A stretch of DNA of 64,000 nucleotides from Bedellia somnulentella (lineage: Eukaryota; Arthropoda; Insecta; Lepidoptera; Bedelliidae): the NCBI GenBank assembly GCA_963576735.1, contig OY755177.1, forward strand, positions 5,580,001 through 5,644,000, in the 5' to 3' direction. How positions within the stretch are numbered: position 1 is the stretch's first letter; each line of letters opens with the position of its first letter. Shown here in pieces: positions 45,962 to 59,629 of this stretch. The notes beneath the pieces are model-generated. The model did not search any database. It was not told where the DNA came from and saw only the letters and a program-made list of their open reading frames with translations. Made by a program: the position numbers and the translations under genes.

Positions 45962-46240
45962 ACCCAGCGTTACCAACGATTGCCATTTTAGCCCTAAATG
46001 TAAATACAAAGTTGTTTTATCATGTTAACTAATGTTAGAAATTTATTTGTAGCGAAGTGAAACGTTACCAGTTGATGGAAGTGTCAATTTGTGTTAGTTT
46101 TAGATTAGATAGGTTGCTTGTGATACAAATGTGTGGTTTCTTTGCGTTAGTGCCGTGGAGTAGGGGGTTGCGATTGGATCTCATGTTAAGGTATGTGGTG
46201 CAATTCTTGCTAATTTTAAAATAATGAATTCAAACGTTAA
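45962..46240 (+). other. Start of foxo 3' UTR
   Basis: AT-rich unique sequence after the stop, before SINE-B. No AATAAA occurs here; the first is at 46473-46478. AAGGTATGT at 46188-46196 is a good 5' splice-site match. Confidence 0.6.
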
Positions 46241-46445
46241 CGCTAAATATCCCCGAAGGGGTTGGCATAGGTACTAATACTTCCGAACATCACGTGACAT
46301 TGTCACCTGGTGTTTAGAGCACACACATTTTGCTTGGACAGTGTACTGAGTCAGTCTTTTTTTAAGCAGGCCTATCGGCCGTTTTTGTTCGAATATACTG
46401 TCACGTGACAAGTACAACTTAACCATGTGGGTTTCCTCTTCACAG
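46240..46445 (-). mobile_element. SINE-B piece
   Basis: CCCCGAAGGGGTTGGCATAG, TTTTGCTTGGACAGTGTACT and ACTGTCACGTGACAAG match the family. The head is lacking. Confidence 0.65.
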
Positions 46446-47794
46446 CTCTAGAGTAAATCACACAATGTTCATCAATAAAATAGAAAACTATTTAAAATTA
46501 CTAAGCATATTTTAAAGTAAAATGTATCACCTTATTTCACGTCGACCGGGAAAAAGTAAACGCAAACAGGACAATGAAGCTCAAACTATCATCTTTAATC
46601 CACTAAAAGTTTTCCAGCTGAGCGCCCAATAACTTCCTTTGTGGAGTAGCGAACTCTTATTAAACTATATTTTATTATTGTTTAAAGAAAACAATAAAGA
46701 TGTCAATGCAGTTTCTTGGCTAGCGTTCAGAAATGTTTATACGCACGTTTTCTATTTCATACTTCTCAACACTATCAATCCCTATACAATTCAGTCAGAA
46801 TCGTGCTTCTCTGAGCGATTAAAATGAAAGTTAAACAGATTCTAATTATATATTACCGTTACGTTGTTAAAAATCATGGCAAATAAATCAATTATTATGC
46901 AAGGTTAAATTTTAAGCATTAAATTCATTGAAAAGAGTACGCTTGAATTTACTCTATGATTTCTCGAAAACTAAAATCGTAATTAGATTTGTATTGAGCG
47001 CGGTTCGTAGAGTCGTGATTCAATTTTACCAATGAATGATCCTATTTGGCCGCTAATGAGGGACCGGCGACGCGGAGCAATTAATCAAAACGCCTTACCA
47101 TCAGGCGATCGCCTCAAAATAATAGAATTTCATGAAAAAAAGCGGCAAAACGTCGCTAGATTAAACCCGTTCCGTTAATGACTTGTTTTTTAAGTTACAA
47201 AAGACTGAATACGTCTTTTACAACGGTGTGATTCATCGTGAAAAAAATGCGCAAATTTTCCAAACTTTAAAAAGTTAAGCGAGGGAAAATTCCGTTCAGT
47301 AATTAATTATTAATTTCTAATGCTATCCATCAGAAACGTGTTGAAATAATCAAATATTAAAATAATGTGTTGAATGTCGCAGTAGAATAAATTTGATTTA
47401 TTTAAATAACTGATGCTAGGAGCTTGCTGACTTTTAAATTTCTCCTTCATTTCGTATTCCTCGCGCTTGTTGTGACGTAATTAGTGGTGTTCCACCTTTA
47501 CACACGATTTCGCGACACTTGTCAAAACTTTTCAATTGGGCCCCTCAAGCGTCAGCATTACTTGGAATTTATTCATTACTTCCCCCTATCTAATTACATT
47601 GCTTTTCCTCGCGGCCCATTTTTTCTTGTCTTTTTATAAATGTATTAAACATTTGACTCACGAAAGTACTGATGAGTGATGAATTATACATTTCAGGAGT
47701 TTGCGAAGATGTGATTAAAAGATTTTCTCTTTGAACCATTGATTTATTTTTGATGTTTAAACTAGTTACGGTATTTTTCTAACTTAGAAATGTG
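46446..47794. other. Unique stretch 3' of foxo, no gene recognised
   Basis: Possible 3' UTR or intergenic. A GC-richer part at 47030-47110 (GAGGGACCGGCGACGCGG) is followed by TAAT-containing motifs. Nothing coding is supported. Confidence 0.4.
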
Positions 47795-47866
47795 CATACA
47801 TGCATAAACTCATGTCAACAGCTACGATTGGGGCGGGCAGAGACTATCAATCGATAGTTTGTGCAA
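47795..47866 (-). mobile_element. RTE 3'-end relic
   Basis: The minus strand has CGATTGATAGTCTCTGCCC near-matching the RTE tail, then a degraded GAGTTTATGCATG end. Confidence 0.45.
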
Positions 47867-48363
47867 TTCTGCCAATGCATATATGGCAGAAGTATAGGTG
47901 ACGTAAACAGTAGCTAGAAGGATAACAGTTTTCCCTTTTATATTCGTCACCTCTCGCTATTTTTATTTTCAATGTTTGAATAAAGCAGTTCTTTGCGAAT
48001 TTTTCATCGCGTAATTCCTGTCTGGAGGCATATGGCATTGCCAATACAAAAATAACAAAATTATGACAAACCTCACTTACGCCACTAATCTAGTACTTAT
48101 TACTTTGACAAAATTATTATTTCTATACAATCCTGTTCATTTTATATTTAAATAAAATATTTATTCTTTCCTGATATTTTGCATTCATGTGCAATGCCGA
48201 GACTCAAAATTTGATTATGAGTAAGTGTTGAAACGGTAACGATATTAACTATTCAATACTTTCCATGAATATCAAATCGTTTTGGTTACAAAGCAGTTTA
48301 CTGGAGAGTTGAAAAATTTGGGTGACTCATTTATTTTCTTAATATTACAAGTGTCTTATTAAA

Positions 48364-48586
48364 ACATATAATCACGGCTATAAATCCCTACAAGGGGTAG
48401 CCAGAGGTAAGGAATTAGAAGTTCCTCAGCCACTTTTGGAATGTTGAGAGGGGAAAAATGGTAAAATAGAGGTTGTTGGTGATGGGTCTCCAACCGCATC
48501 TAGTCGCCTCTTACGTACACCCACCGGAAGAAATGGGGTAGTGCTATTCTAAGCCGACACTACACAGCGTAGCCGACACTACACAG
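48364..48586 (-). mobile_element. SINE-A with internal deletion and duplicated head
   Basis: The block between CAACCGCATC and TAGTCGCCTC is deleted. The head sequence TAGCCGACACTACACAG occurs twice in succession (48549-48586). Confidence 0.75.
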
Positions 48587-49488
48587 TGTAATATATAATA
48601 GTAATAATTTATTCATATTATTTTTCTTCAGTCGTAGTTCTTTTTATCTCGATGACTATAGTGATGAATACGAGGAAAGCAGGGTTGGATTACTGCATAA
48701 GTTATTTGATAAACGAATTTCAAAGCCTAAATAAGTAAATCTTTTTCTGGTTCTTTCCTTTAATATTACGCCTTGGAGATCTGTTCTACAAAATCATACT
48801 GTCCTGACAAGTACTGCTTTTTTTAAGTACTGTACTCAGTGTCAAATCGGACATATCTCACATCACGTACAAATATAGTTCTTAAAAGTTTTAATTCAGT
48901 AAATATATTTAAAATCACCAACGAAATTTAGTCCAACTCTTATTCAGTGGCCTTGTAGAATTGGGCTCCAGGTTAGTCTAGTCAGTAATCGCAAGCCTAA
49001 AGGGCGTTGGGCGGGCTGCTCCGCCTTCCGCAACAGGTGGTCCCCCCGACCCTCAACCCCGCTACTGCCTTTGTGGCCACTGAAACTTTGGGAGGCTTTT
49101 CACATACAATTGTTAGAAACTTTGAAAAAAATCGCGGCAGTTTCAATGAAACTTTTGTATCACAAAAAATATAAATATGAGCTAAGTGTGATGATGTCTG
49201 TAAAGTGCTTAGTTTATTGTATTATTTAAATACTGTTAAACATATTGTCAAAATTATATAAAGATATCCCTAAGTCTCTTTTTCCATTTGTTTCTGTTAT
49301 TTTTAATATTAAATATGACTACAGATCATTCTACGTTTCTTTAATATGTAGAAATATTACTTTTACTACCTATTTATCTACACTAAAAAATACAACTTTG
49401 GATTTGAACCTAGACCTACGATTTTATTGCTTATCTAAAAAACTGACTATATTTATAACTAAGTTAAACTATATTATATTATATATAT

Positions 49489-49735
49489 GCTGTGTAGTGT
49501 CGGCTTAGAATAGCACTACCCCATTTCTTCCGGTGGGTGTACGTAAGAGGCGACTAACGGTATTGGGGCTATTAAGGGATTTTTGTGCGATGCGGTTGGA
49601 GACCCATCACCAACAACCTTTATTTTAACATCTTTTCCCCACGCAACTTCCAAAAGTGGCTGGGGAATTTCTAATTCCTTAGCTCTGGCTACCCCTTTTA
49701 GGGATTTATAGCCGTGAGTATATGTATGTATGTAT
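49489..49735 (+). mobile_element. SINE-A, full copy with target-site duplication
   Basis: GTTAAACTATATTA occurs at 49463-49476 and again at 49736-49749 right after the TATG tail. A dozen AT-rich bases separate the left repeat from the head. The copy is among the closest to the family consensus. Confidence 0.9.
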
Positions 49736-49891
49736 GTTAAACTATATTAAAAAGTCTTAGCTAAAAAACAAGTAAATTTATTTAATAATAAATATATTAA
49801 AATTGAAAATAAAATACGGCTAGTTATAATATCAAGCAAAGGAAGTATGACCTAGATAAGCCGTATCGGTAAGCCGCTGTCCCCTCCAGAA

Positions 49892-50027
49892 GGGCAAGCA
49901 CGAGCCGTGTTTAAACTAGTTATCGCGTGGGATAAAGCAGCCATCTATTACGCACTTACTTAGTATCGTATACTGCCATCTCATTCTAACCGTTATCGTG
50001 TCGATAAAATAGTGCTCGTGCTTGCCC
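49892..50027 (+). mobile_element. MITE with perfect 14-bp terminal inverted repeats
   Basis: GGGCAAGCACGAGC and GCTCGTGCTTGCCC are exact inverted repeats around a ~108-bp interior. It is the best-preserved of three copies in the window. Confidence 0.85.
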
Positions 50028-52090
50028 AGCAGTATGAATAAATTTACCGACGCGCTCTCGGTCTCGATCCCACTCTCGACTACTGTCTCTAAATACGGCC
50101 CATTCTTATTTGACACTTTTTGTAATTTTTGTGTGTTAAGGTTTTTCTAGTCGTATAATTTGATTTTGAGATTTCTTTCCCGTTCATTAAATACTCTATA
50201 CCCTGAAAATTTAAGCTTTTAGTGCATTTGGTGACTTTATTTTTGGCTATAAACTTGAAAGTGAAGGTCTAACGATATTTTTAAAAAGCTTTTAAAGCTA
50301 TTTTTGATATATTTAATAAGATTTTTTTTTAGATAATTATTGCTTAAAATTAAGCTAGGTTCCGAGGCCAAATATTTTTGATTTAAAATAAATTGTTATT
50401 CAATAAATTTACATAGTTAGAAAAAAACTGATAAAATTTATAGATCGTAGCAAAAGTACCCCTTACCGGAATCACTCGATAACCAGTGACGCCTTTTGCT
50501 TTATAACCCGTGACATCCGAAACTCGATTTATAGTCACACTGTCCTACTGCCGAAAAAAACGGAAATGTTTTGCAAAAATATAGAGGCTATCTAGTTAAC
50601 TATAAGAGACTTAAAATAAAATTCTATTGAGTTAATATTTTTTTTATATTTTATACATTTTTATTTACACATTTTTATATTTGTATTTAAACAGATAAAC
50701 CACTAAATAAATATACTGTTCTAATTTTATTGTAAATGGAAAGTCATTCTAAAAGATAAAATACAGTAATAAGGTTTAAATTGATTTCTCTGCGTTAATT
50801 GGTTGACTAAAATATTTTCCTACTTTTCTTTGTTATTTAAGGTCTTTGTCTGTATTAAATGTATGTATGACTTTATTTTAAGAACGGAAATACGGTGCGC
50901 AGAGCGAGCGAGTGATTCACTAGAGAGAAAGTATGCTCCATTGCTGAATATGCGACAGATTTATCGCCTCTAGTGATGGTCCTATTTTCTGTCATTTATC
51001 GACATAAAGACATACTCTTTTATAAAAACAACTCAATAATTTAATGCCGTTCCGAGTATAATTGGAGGCTTTCTTTATTGATTAATATAACGAGGAAAAA
51101 AATACATAATTGAAAATTAATACTTAAGCCGATTATCCTAACAACTTGGGTATCATTAGCTTCAAGTGCCACCCGTTATTTGGAAATTTCCGAAGACAGC
51201 TTTTCTTGGAATTGGTGTAATCGATAAATGGTGTCAGCATCACTATGGAGCCGTCACCTGCGAGGGGTTTGAAGGGAGTGCGGGGGCGGGGCGCTGGCGA
51301 CGGCTTGGCGGGCAGGTTACGATTTACACTCGGCGAACTCAGCAGAAACTCGGCTGGGCGGGAATCGCTGATAATCCACATTTCCCCGTTGCGTGAGAAT
51401 TAGATTGAGATTACTAGATACTGCCCTGTCTTGATATGAGCAGCTCCGTGACACTTTTATTGCTCGTTAAAAGTTGCTCTCATAGCTTTGCTAGGCGTTT
51501 CGTAAATAGGCACATTTATTTTTGAAGTACTCAGTACCTGGTAGATATAATTTACGGGATCATAGCTAGAATTGTAAAGAATATTCTACAAAATTTTATT
51601 CTTAACCCATTGTAAAATGCGACTTGACTAGATAGTCTGAGTCTGGTATTACAGATGTATAACCAATTTACTTACCCACCTACTGTTACGACGAGTGAAC
51701 AATATTTTAGTCACTTTGTAAGATGATTGAACAAAGGAACGTTGTTAATGGGTCTCTAGAAGCATTATCAAATAAAATACAAGAAGAGATTTAGAAGTGC
51801 TATTCTAAGCCATCAGTTCATATCCTTGATAAATATCATAAATTATTTATCTTTTTTTCTTTCCAGGTGTATCCATCAACCGACCTGTCAATATTTTTGA
51901 AAAAAATGCTGTGGTTGTGAATTTATCGTCAATTTGAAGAAACTGCATTATCATCAAAGTTTCATAGTGGAGCTGTATTCATTTGAAGGAAGAATTCTGA
52001 TTAGATTGGTTTGTGTGTATGGGAATGACGGATAAATTCGATAGGTGTCTAGTTTTGAAAGTTAGGAAAAATGTTGCATTTGATTTAGTG
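50028..52090. other. Unique stretch, no gene recognised
   Basis: A GC-rich patch at 51240-51360 (GGAGTGCGGGGGCGGGGCG) stands out. TTTTTTTCTTTCCAG ending at 51866 looks like a 3' splice site. No protein is supported. Confidence 0.4.
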
Positions 52091-52462
52091 TAAGATCCCG
52101 TCGTGTTTGGATATTATGTTATTTTAACACGTGACATATTTTTAAATACAAGTACTTTTGTACCTTTCGAGTTATAAAATAAAAAAATATATAGAGAAGG
52201 AATGTTTATGTTTGGGAACCTAGGTGTACATGATGTTTATGTTTGATCTGTTTAAATTACGACTTAGCATTTACAAAATATGATTTTTAGCATAACTTGT
52301 CACATTTAATTAATGCTACCTTTTCAATTAGACAAAGTATTCAATTTATTGTAATCTGGTTAAAATATGAATGTAGAAGTTTTTAAAACAGTTTTGGTTA
52401 ATACACATAGTTTTAGGATCAAACTGGGAAGTAATCAATTTACCTAACAAGACGGGATCTTA
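52091..52462. mobile_element. MITE-like element with 17-bp terminal inverted repeats
   Basis: TAAGATCCCGTCGTGTT and AACAAGACGGGATCTTA are inverted with one mismatch. The ends fit a TA target. Non-coding, 372 bp. Confidence 0.6.
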
Positions 52463-55300
52463 TACAAAGAGCTTTGGTTGAAAAGACATAGTTTGAAGGA
52501 GTACAAGGATGAGTACACTAATAATTTATGGGGAAGATCAGATACAATTCTTATGATAGGTTACATAAATGTTAACAAAATGGGGATCTGTATTACAATG
52601 TGCACCACTTAAGAATAAGACCGTCCTTACACCAAGCTCGAAAGTTTACAAATGTGTGATTGAAAAGATCGAACTCTTTATTTATTTCCAAATATACATA
52701 AGTGTTCCTTTGAAATGCAACATTGCTCATAAAGTCCATGCAAGGTGAATTCCGAATACAAAGTGTTTGATATTTAGTCTAGTTTTTATAGATATATAAA
52801 TCGTTGTGCCTATTATAAGTAGATATTTTGGTAAACTGTTTTCAAGAACATTGGCAAAATATACATTTTACAGATCATGTTTGGATGCTACATTGGAATC
52901 CGTCTTAGTCAGTTTTCTAGTCCGATTAAGGATGAGGTGACAGATAACTCATAAGTACCAGTAGCTTCAATGTTGTATAGATATGTAGCGCGATGCAAGT
53001 TTTTTCAGTACTTTTAAAATTCTATGATGTAATTGAAACCTAAACCAAATTCAAAATATTACACCAATAAACGCCTACGTTTTATTAAATATATATTCTA
53101 CCTCATTCCTTCGTTTTTTTGGGTTACTCATCAATCTCTTAACTTAGTCAGTCAGTGACGGTTCCGCGGCCCGTACATTAAATGCTTTGTCTATAAATTG
53201 TCATAAAACAAATACATAAAACTTGTATGGTTAGATAAAACTTGGTTTTGTGACAGTTTCTCACACGCAGCTCGTTTCTTCTATATATTATTTTTTCACA
53301 TTGTCAAGGCCAATTAGATTTCTTGAACATTTATTTATTAATATTTGTACTTACTTACTTAATTAAGTTTTTTGAACCATTATATATAAATATTTGTAGT
53401 TGTTTAAATTAAGGTTACCATGTGAGTTGTCCCTAAATATTTATTCCATCTAAATAAATACTGTTCATTTGCTTTGTATCATTACTTTTATGGCGATGGC
53501 GGAAATATTTTGAAACAAGTAATATTTAAACAAAAAGTTTAAGTTTTATTGGTTAAGGTTTGAATTACACATGCACCAACAGGATTTCATCCGACAAAGT
53601 TTTTTTAAGCAGCTTAGGCACGCTTGCATCGAGTGAAGTAACCTCAACAATGTTTTGCATTCTGTGAATTACCTCAGTGGAATAATGTGATAGATTTACC
53701 CAATAAGTGTTCATTTAAGTACATACTCTCATAAGTGAATTGCTGCTTTGAAAATTATCACGTGTAAACATTTATTTTTATTACAATGTGGTTTATTTAT
53801 ACAAATTGATCTATTTGGAATTTTCTGCCACGTTGACACTGATTTTATACAATGGCAAATTTCAAATCTGCTTGTATACTTTGTATGTATATTCGCAGCT
53901 GATATTGGTGCTATAGGTAATTTTCTAACACAATTATTTCATAAAATACAACGACGTACAAAGAAAGGTGTCATAAGTGTTTTTATTATACAGTTTAGTT
54001 GAGCTTGAAACGTATTCAAGTCAAGCGTATTTTAGCTTTAGGAAAGTCACCAACTAATAGGTTTTCATAAAAAAATACAGAAGTACCGCCATTTCTTATG
54101 TATTAGAACAACCGTTTGGAAAAAATGCAATGCCAAAATATACGTACAGAAATTCCTAAGAGTAGGTACAATATAAATATAACTTATATATTTTCCGAAA
54201 ATTTAGCGAAATAGATGGATGTGTAGTTAATGTGAATTTAAACCTCGATGCAGGTATCTCACGAACTTAGTTATGTAACTTAGTAAATAATATTTTGTGG
54301 TTGTTAAAATATTGTAAAACAAAGCGTTATGTGTGACTTAGACATTATGTCATTGTGTGGTCAATTAAAAGACCAAACGAAAAGTCTGTTCCAAATATGG
54401 TTTAATATAAACAAATAAAGCTTTAGGTAAGGTAGAGATAATAAAATGTGTCCCAGACGTAGCTTCCGGAGAAGTTTGCATCTCAAATTGCGGTTAAATA
54501 CAAATTTATTTAGTGATGTACCTGAAAGCTCGTTAACTTTTTCCCGACCGATGCCGCTTACTCAAAAAGCGCAACATTAGTGTTGGCAACTTTAAACTTA
54601 TGTCTTTCATACTATTGTATGAATATTTGTATTAGATTGATAAAATGGGACGAAAATGTTAAATTCCAAAATAGTGAAACAAAAAATCAATGTTAGATTT
54701 GTAGAAAATCAATATGAATTTTCTCGTTATATGTTTGATGAAAAACGTAGTTTTATTATTATATATTTTAGTTATAAACTTTATCAATGATTCGATATTT
54801 ATAAGCTTGGTACGTTTTGAACACGGGTTGTCTCCCGTATAATGTGTAAATTATTTTGTATAAAATTAACTTTTTTATGTTTGCATTATATAATTTGTTT
54901 TCTATTTTGCGTAAGTGTTAATTTTGGCAGCTGCTTAGATTTTATTGTAAGTAGTTAAAAGAATTTTGTTAAACAAAAGCTAGGATTAATTGGATTAATG
55001 AATTATGTGTTTCATTGTAAATATATATAGACAAAAAACAATGTATGTAGAAGTACATAAATGCTATTTATGTATTAAATTTGATATTGTTTTGAATCAA
55101 CAAATTTTGGTTTCATTTACCCTTCAATCTCTATTTTTACCTTTCTCAATGCTTACACCTATTCGTCATATAAAGATAATGAAGTTGAGGATCAAATTAT
55201 TTTACAAAAGCAAACTTTTTTTGTTTCAAATATTATTATATATGAAAAAGTGTTATAGATACACCTACAATATGTTCAACTCTCAATTGTACGATCACTT
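52463..55300. other. AT-rich stretch, nothing recognised
   Basis: Open frames at 53748-54002 and 55005-55388 are phenylalanine-, leucine- and isoleucine-rich translations of AT-rich DNA without domains. AATAAA occurs at 53066-53071. Could include distal foxo 3' UTR. Confidence 0.35.
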
Positions 55301-55309
55301 CCCGTCGGA

Positions 55310-55675
55310 TATCTCCAAAGGGTTGGCGGAAAAACATCACCTGACATTTGGACACGTCCAGTCACGATTTGCTTGGTCAGTGAGATAGCCAGCAGCTATA
55401 TCGCCCCTTTGTAAAAATACATTATCACATCACAAGTACAACTCAGCTATGTAGGTTTCCTCTCGATATTTTCTCTCACCTTTATGAACATACATACATA
55501 CATACATATACTCACGGCTATAAATCCCTAGAAGGGGTAGCCAGAGCTAAGGAATTACAAATTCGTCAGCCACTTTTGGAAGTTGAGTTGAGACTTGGAA
55601 ACATAGATTGGTCTAATCCCTACCCAGAATTTGAACTCGCGTCTCTTGCATAAGGTTTCACCACTGAGCTTTCAC
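55310..55675 (-). mobile_element. SINE-B interrupted by truncated SINE-A
   Basis: Body blocks GGTTGGCGGAAAAACATC and ACATCACAAGTACAACTCAG are followed at 55490-55587 by a 5'-truncated SINE-A. The SINE-B head then resumes: AGAATTTGAACTCGCGTC (B box) and CCACTGAGC (A box) on the plus strand. The nesting shows SINE-A inserted into older SINE-B. Confidence 0.65.
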
Positions 55676-55726
55676 ATTTGTAACAATATGTTTAGTCAGA
55701 GTTTTTATACACAAAATGTTATAGCT

Positions 55727-55953
55727 GATTAGTTTTGGATTAGAATAGCACTTACCAACTAACATTTATATCCATGGGTGTCCCGTACAGTGACTAAGAG
55801 TATCGAGGCTTTTATTGTTGGGTGATGTGGTTATAGATCGATCATCAACCACCCTTTATCTTCACACTTTTGCTCCATTCAACCTTTAAATTGGCAAACG
55901 AATTGTTGATTCTACAGATCCTTTTATGGAAATTTATAGCCGTTAGTATAGGT
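55727..55953 (+). mobile_element. SINE-A, strongly diverged
   Basis: TTTGGATTAGAATAGCACTT, GGGTGATGTGGTTATAG and ATTTATAGCCGTTAGTATAG follow family order. Confidence 0.5.
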
Positions 55954-55967
55954 AACATTTATTACAA

Positions 55968-56100
55968 GGGAGAAAGAAAGAAAGAAGAAAGAAAATACGT
56001 TTATTCGCCGTTGTAGGCACAAGATAAACAATTATTTCACAAATACAACACACAAAAAAACACATATAATAATACAACAAAAAAATTACACATGTACAAC
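55968..56100 (-). mobile_element. Possible LINE 3' end with GAAA repeats
   Basis: The minus strand reads GGCGAATAAACGTATTTTC then TTTC repeats, resembling a LINE polyadenylation signal and tail. Confidence 0.3.
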
Positions 56101-56289
56101 ACTGAAACGCGACAGTTAAGATATAGAGTATCAATACTTCTTGCGCCACTGCAACAGCGAATCGGTACTGTCTCAGCATTTTCTGTAAGCCTTCGACTCA
56201 CAGTACTGATTTTCAGCCAGCACCATTATAGAGTGACATCTGAGTCATCTCAAGAATCACAAACGGTAGAATATATTTAAAAAAAAGAT

Positions 56290-56365
56290 TTGATTATAGA
56301 GAGATTTGAGATAGAGAGATTTATTTTGAGATAGAGAGATTAGAGATAGAGAGATTTGGATTATA
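56290..56365 (+). repeat. Short tandem repeat (GAGATAGAGAGATT)
   Basis: Four imperfect copies of GAGATAGAGAGATT-type units, spaced 14-23 bases. Confidence 0.7.
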
Positions 56366-57487
56366 ACTATTAAATATTTAACCAAAGGCACAAATCTATA
56401 ATAAGGTGCGTCTTGTATGGACTCGCACAACTAGTTGTGCGAGTCTTCTAGAAGCGTCTTAGTATAGCGCATATAATGAAATACCTCTCCTATAGTCATG
56501 GAAAGATTCCAAAAGAAGGGCTAGAGCTACGGGATCAAACATATCTCAGTCATCTTTAGACTGGCGAATGAACTTTTATTCACTTATCACTTACAAAGCT
56601 TTAGATGATAAAGATGCTCGTACGACAGCCACGAAAGAGATAAAAATGGACGAGTTATACTGTGAAGCCTTTACCTGACATATACTCGTAAATTGTACGG
56701 TACAGGATAGTAAATCAAAATGTCTGAGGAGATTAATGTAAATTAATGATTCACGAGGATTGCAAAGAGTAAATATTTACAAAGGCTGGCCTCGTGTCAG
56801 CACTAAAAATCAAATTAATTAAAATATTTATTTATTACAGTTTTTATTGTACCTAATGTCTAACTTCAAAGCGATTGTTTATATGATTGAAAAACATGCA
56901 TTAGTATTTATTACACTATAGAAATTATATTTTACTTGTGTAGTGAGTCATGAGTATGATAGTTTTATTGTGAATTCTAATCTTCAAGGTCCATTGCTTA
57001 CGTTTTTAAAACGCACCATCATCGCTCGTAGTAGCGATACAGAGATGATACACACACAGCCCATACTTTAGTTACGGAATAAATATAGTTTAGGGTTGCT
57101 CGATAGACGAAAAATATGGCACAGAGCGCCCCACGTTTTTCCATGATTTTGAGCTTATGTTAGGAATTATTTGCCATTTTTTAGTTAAATGTGTTAAATG
57201 TTAAACTATATATTTTTAACTTTAGCAATTAACCATTAGAAATTATTTAATCCTGGCGACCCTAATCAGGATACAGGGATGGACTTTTAAAATTATTATA
57301 TTGTCCCTGACTTTCAAAAAAAATTTAATCAAATCGGTCCGTTGAACGAAATAAACGCGCATTGACGGCCCCACAAATATAGGCGGTATACAAAAGCTCT
57401 AACTAAGGCTACTGGTCAGCCACAGATGCACTGTTTCATTTATTGAAACTACACTTCAACGTAAATGCAAACATTTTCATTTTCTCT

Positions 57488-57580
57488 ATTCACCACTTCC
57501 AATAGTGGCTGATGGGTTTTCTTATTCTGAAGTTCTGGCTACTTCTTCTAGGGATTTATGGCCGTGATTGTATGTATGTG
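57488..57580 (+). mobile_element. 5'-truncated SINE-A
   Basis: CACCACTTCCAATAGTGGCT through ATGGCCGTGATTGTATG and TATG repeats. Confidence 0.6.
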
Positions 57581-58495
57581 TGTATCGAACACTGTTTGTG
57601 CAGTTAGAGTGCTTTGAGCATTCGGCAGTGCATTGATCAATGGCAGCTTTAAGCTGAGGACAACGACTGTGCATGAGCATTTCCTGTAGGTAAGTATATG
57701 ACTGGCTAACTTCTCGAACAGTCCAATGTCACTCTTAGTCTTCATTTCACGAAGCAGGTAAGTTTCGTAGAGTCTGTTACTACACGAAGAGCATCATATT
57801 CTTGGCTAAATACTTACATTCCCGACGTTGTAAGTAAAATTTAATTTAAATCACATGGTGATAGTAGCGCTCGCTGTCAAGATTTTCTGTAAGTTCTTCT
57901 GAGGAACACATGTGGGCAATGAAATATACGTGTACAGAGCTATACTTAAATATATACTTATATAACAAATTAATAAAAAGTTTTACACACTTTAATAGCT
58001 TCTTAAATATTGTTTATGATTAATCGAGACGTAAGAAAGGATGTCTGTCAGAAGAGTCCTGAATGTCAAATTTAAATGTTATTATTTCTTAAATAAAAGT
58101 AAATATTTTTAATAAGAATATCGTGTTGTTAATAATGCGGTCAAAAATTACCGCAGTGACCAAACGTTTAATTAGTTTTTATGAAAATATTAAGAGAAAT
58201 GTGTCAAACAGAACCGATCGCCGACGCCTCTCCTCAGTCCCAGGTAAATAGTTCATTTCTTTCTATAAAAGCATCGTGAATCCGATAACTATGCAGTATC
58301 TCATCATCATCTCTAAGTCATCAAGTATATAGTTTTAATATATTTAGAAAAGTAACAATGTAATGAATGTTCTTTCACTACCTCCGAAACAAAGGCAAAA
58401 CTTGCAGCTACATCAAGTTCAGGAATTCTGACTTATTTTGATAATATTTAACAAACATGAAGCTATCATTTATTTCAGTACGAGATATAAAAAGT

Positions 58496-58610
58496 GTTCT
58501 ATTCGGGGTGGCCGGAGATGGCACAGAGCCGGGACGTGTGGACTCAACAGGGGGAGGCCTTTGCCCAGAAGTGGGACACTATAATAAAAGCTATACATAA
58601 AAAAAAATAG
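58496..58610 (+). mobile_element. 3' end of an RTE-type LINE
   Basis: The plus strand encodes MAQSRDVWTQQGEAFAQKW, the same C-terminal signature as at 283-446, followed by an A-rich tail ATAAAAAAAAAT. 5'-truncated. Confidence 0.65.
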
Positions 58611-58767
58611 ATATACTTATATGTACAATAAGTGCACTATCTGAGTCTTTAACAATTAAATACTTGATTAACTATCACTGATGTTACATGATTAACTATT
58701 CATATCATATCATAGAATTTATAAGTTCGCAGCGATGATGCAGCTTGATTCAGGAACTTATTAACAA

Positions 58768-59569
58768 CTAGTGGATCGTCCCAGCTTCGCACGGGTAGCG
58801 TTGTTTTTTTAAATATCTGAGGTTTCTTTCTTCAGTCACTGCTCAAGCATTGTGAAATTCAGCGCAATGTTTTCAATTTATTAAATTTATAGCACTCCCT
58901 AAACAGTGTAGTTTGGTGATTTTGAATGCGCTTTAATGAACGGTTCAGTATTTCCGTTTAATAGCAAATTTTGGAATAAAACGCTATGAAGTAATTTTAA
59001 CAATCTAAAAAATAAATCATTACGTGATGTAGGATGCAACTACTGGCGCCATCTAGTATGTTATATGAAAATTAGTAAAGATTTGGTTTTGGTCACGGGC
59101 GCGATGGCTTATTTTATGTATAATTTCGGTGTTTCTCTATCGATTTCTATGATTCTTTTTTTATTGAATAGGTAATAATGTTACCTTTTTTAAATTAGAG
59201 ATGAGTGAGAGGTTTACAAACGTAAGAGTAAACAAATATAATCAGAATGTTCCGAACTGCTAAGCTATCAGGAATTACACGTGTTATTGTGAGTCAACCG
59301 TAAAAGATAGATTTTTTTTTAGATAATTTTATGAAGAATATTTCCGTCATACATGATTTCTATGTAAGTTTAACCATTAAGGCTGCACACGCGACGGAAG
59401 CTTAAAAAATGGAGTAACTTCTCCCGTTTTCCCAAAATTTCCCAAAATTCCCCTTTACTACTCTGCTTGAAAGTATACAAAAACCTGCCCAGGAGTATGA
59501 AAAATAATTGTACCAAGTTTCGTTAAAATCCGTCGAGTAGTTTTTGTTTCCATAAGGCACATACAAACC

Positions 59570-59629
<60 letters not shown>

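Noticed and set aside
53748..54002. 84-codon hydrophobic frame
   Set aside because: It is the Phe/Leu/Ile-rich translation typical of AT-rich non-coding DNA, with no domain or splice context.
58181..58243. Possible first exon of the prag01-like gene (ATG to CAG/GTAAAT)
   Set aside because: Read from the ATG it ends in phase 0, while the exon at 60371 needs one carried base; the alternative frame lacks a start.
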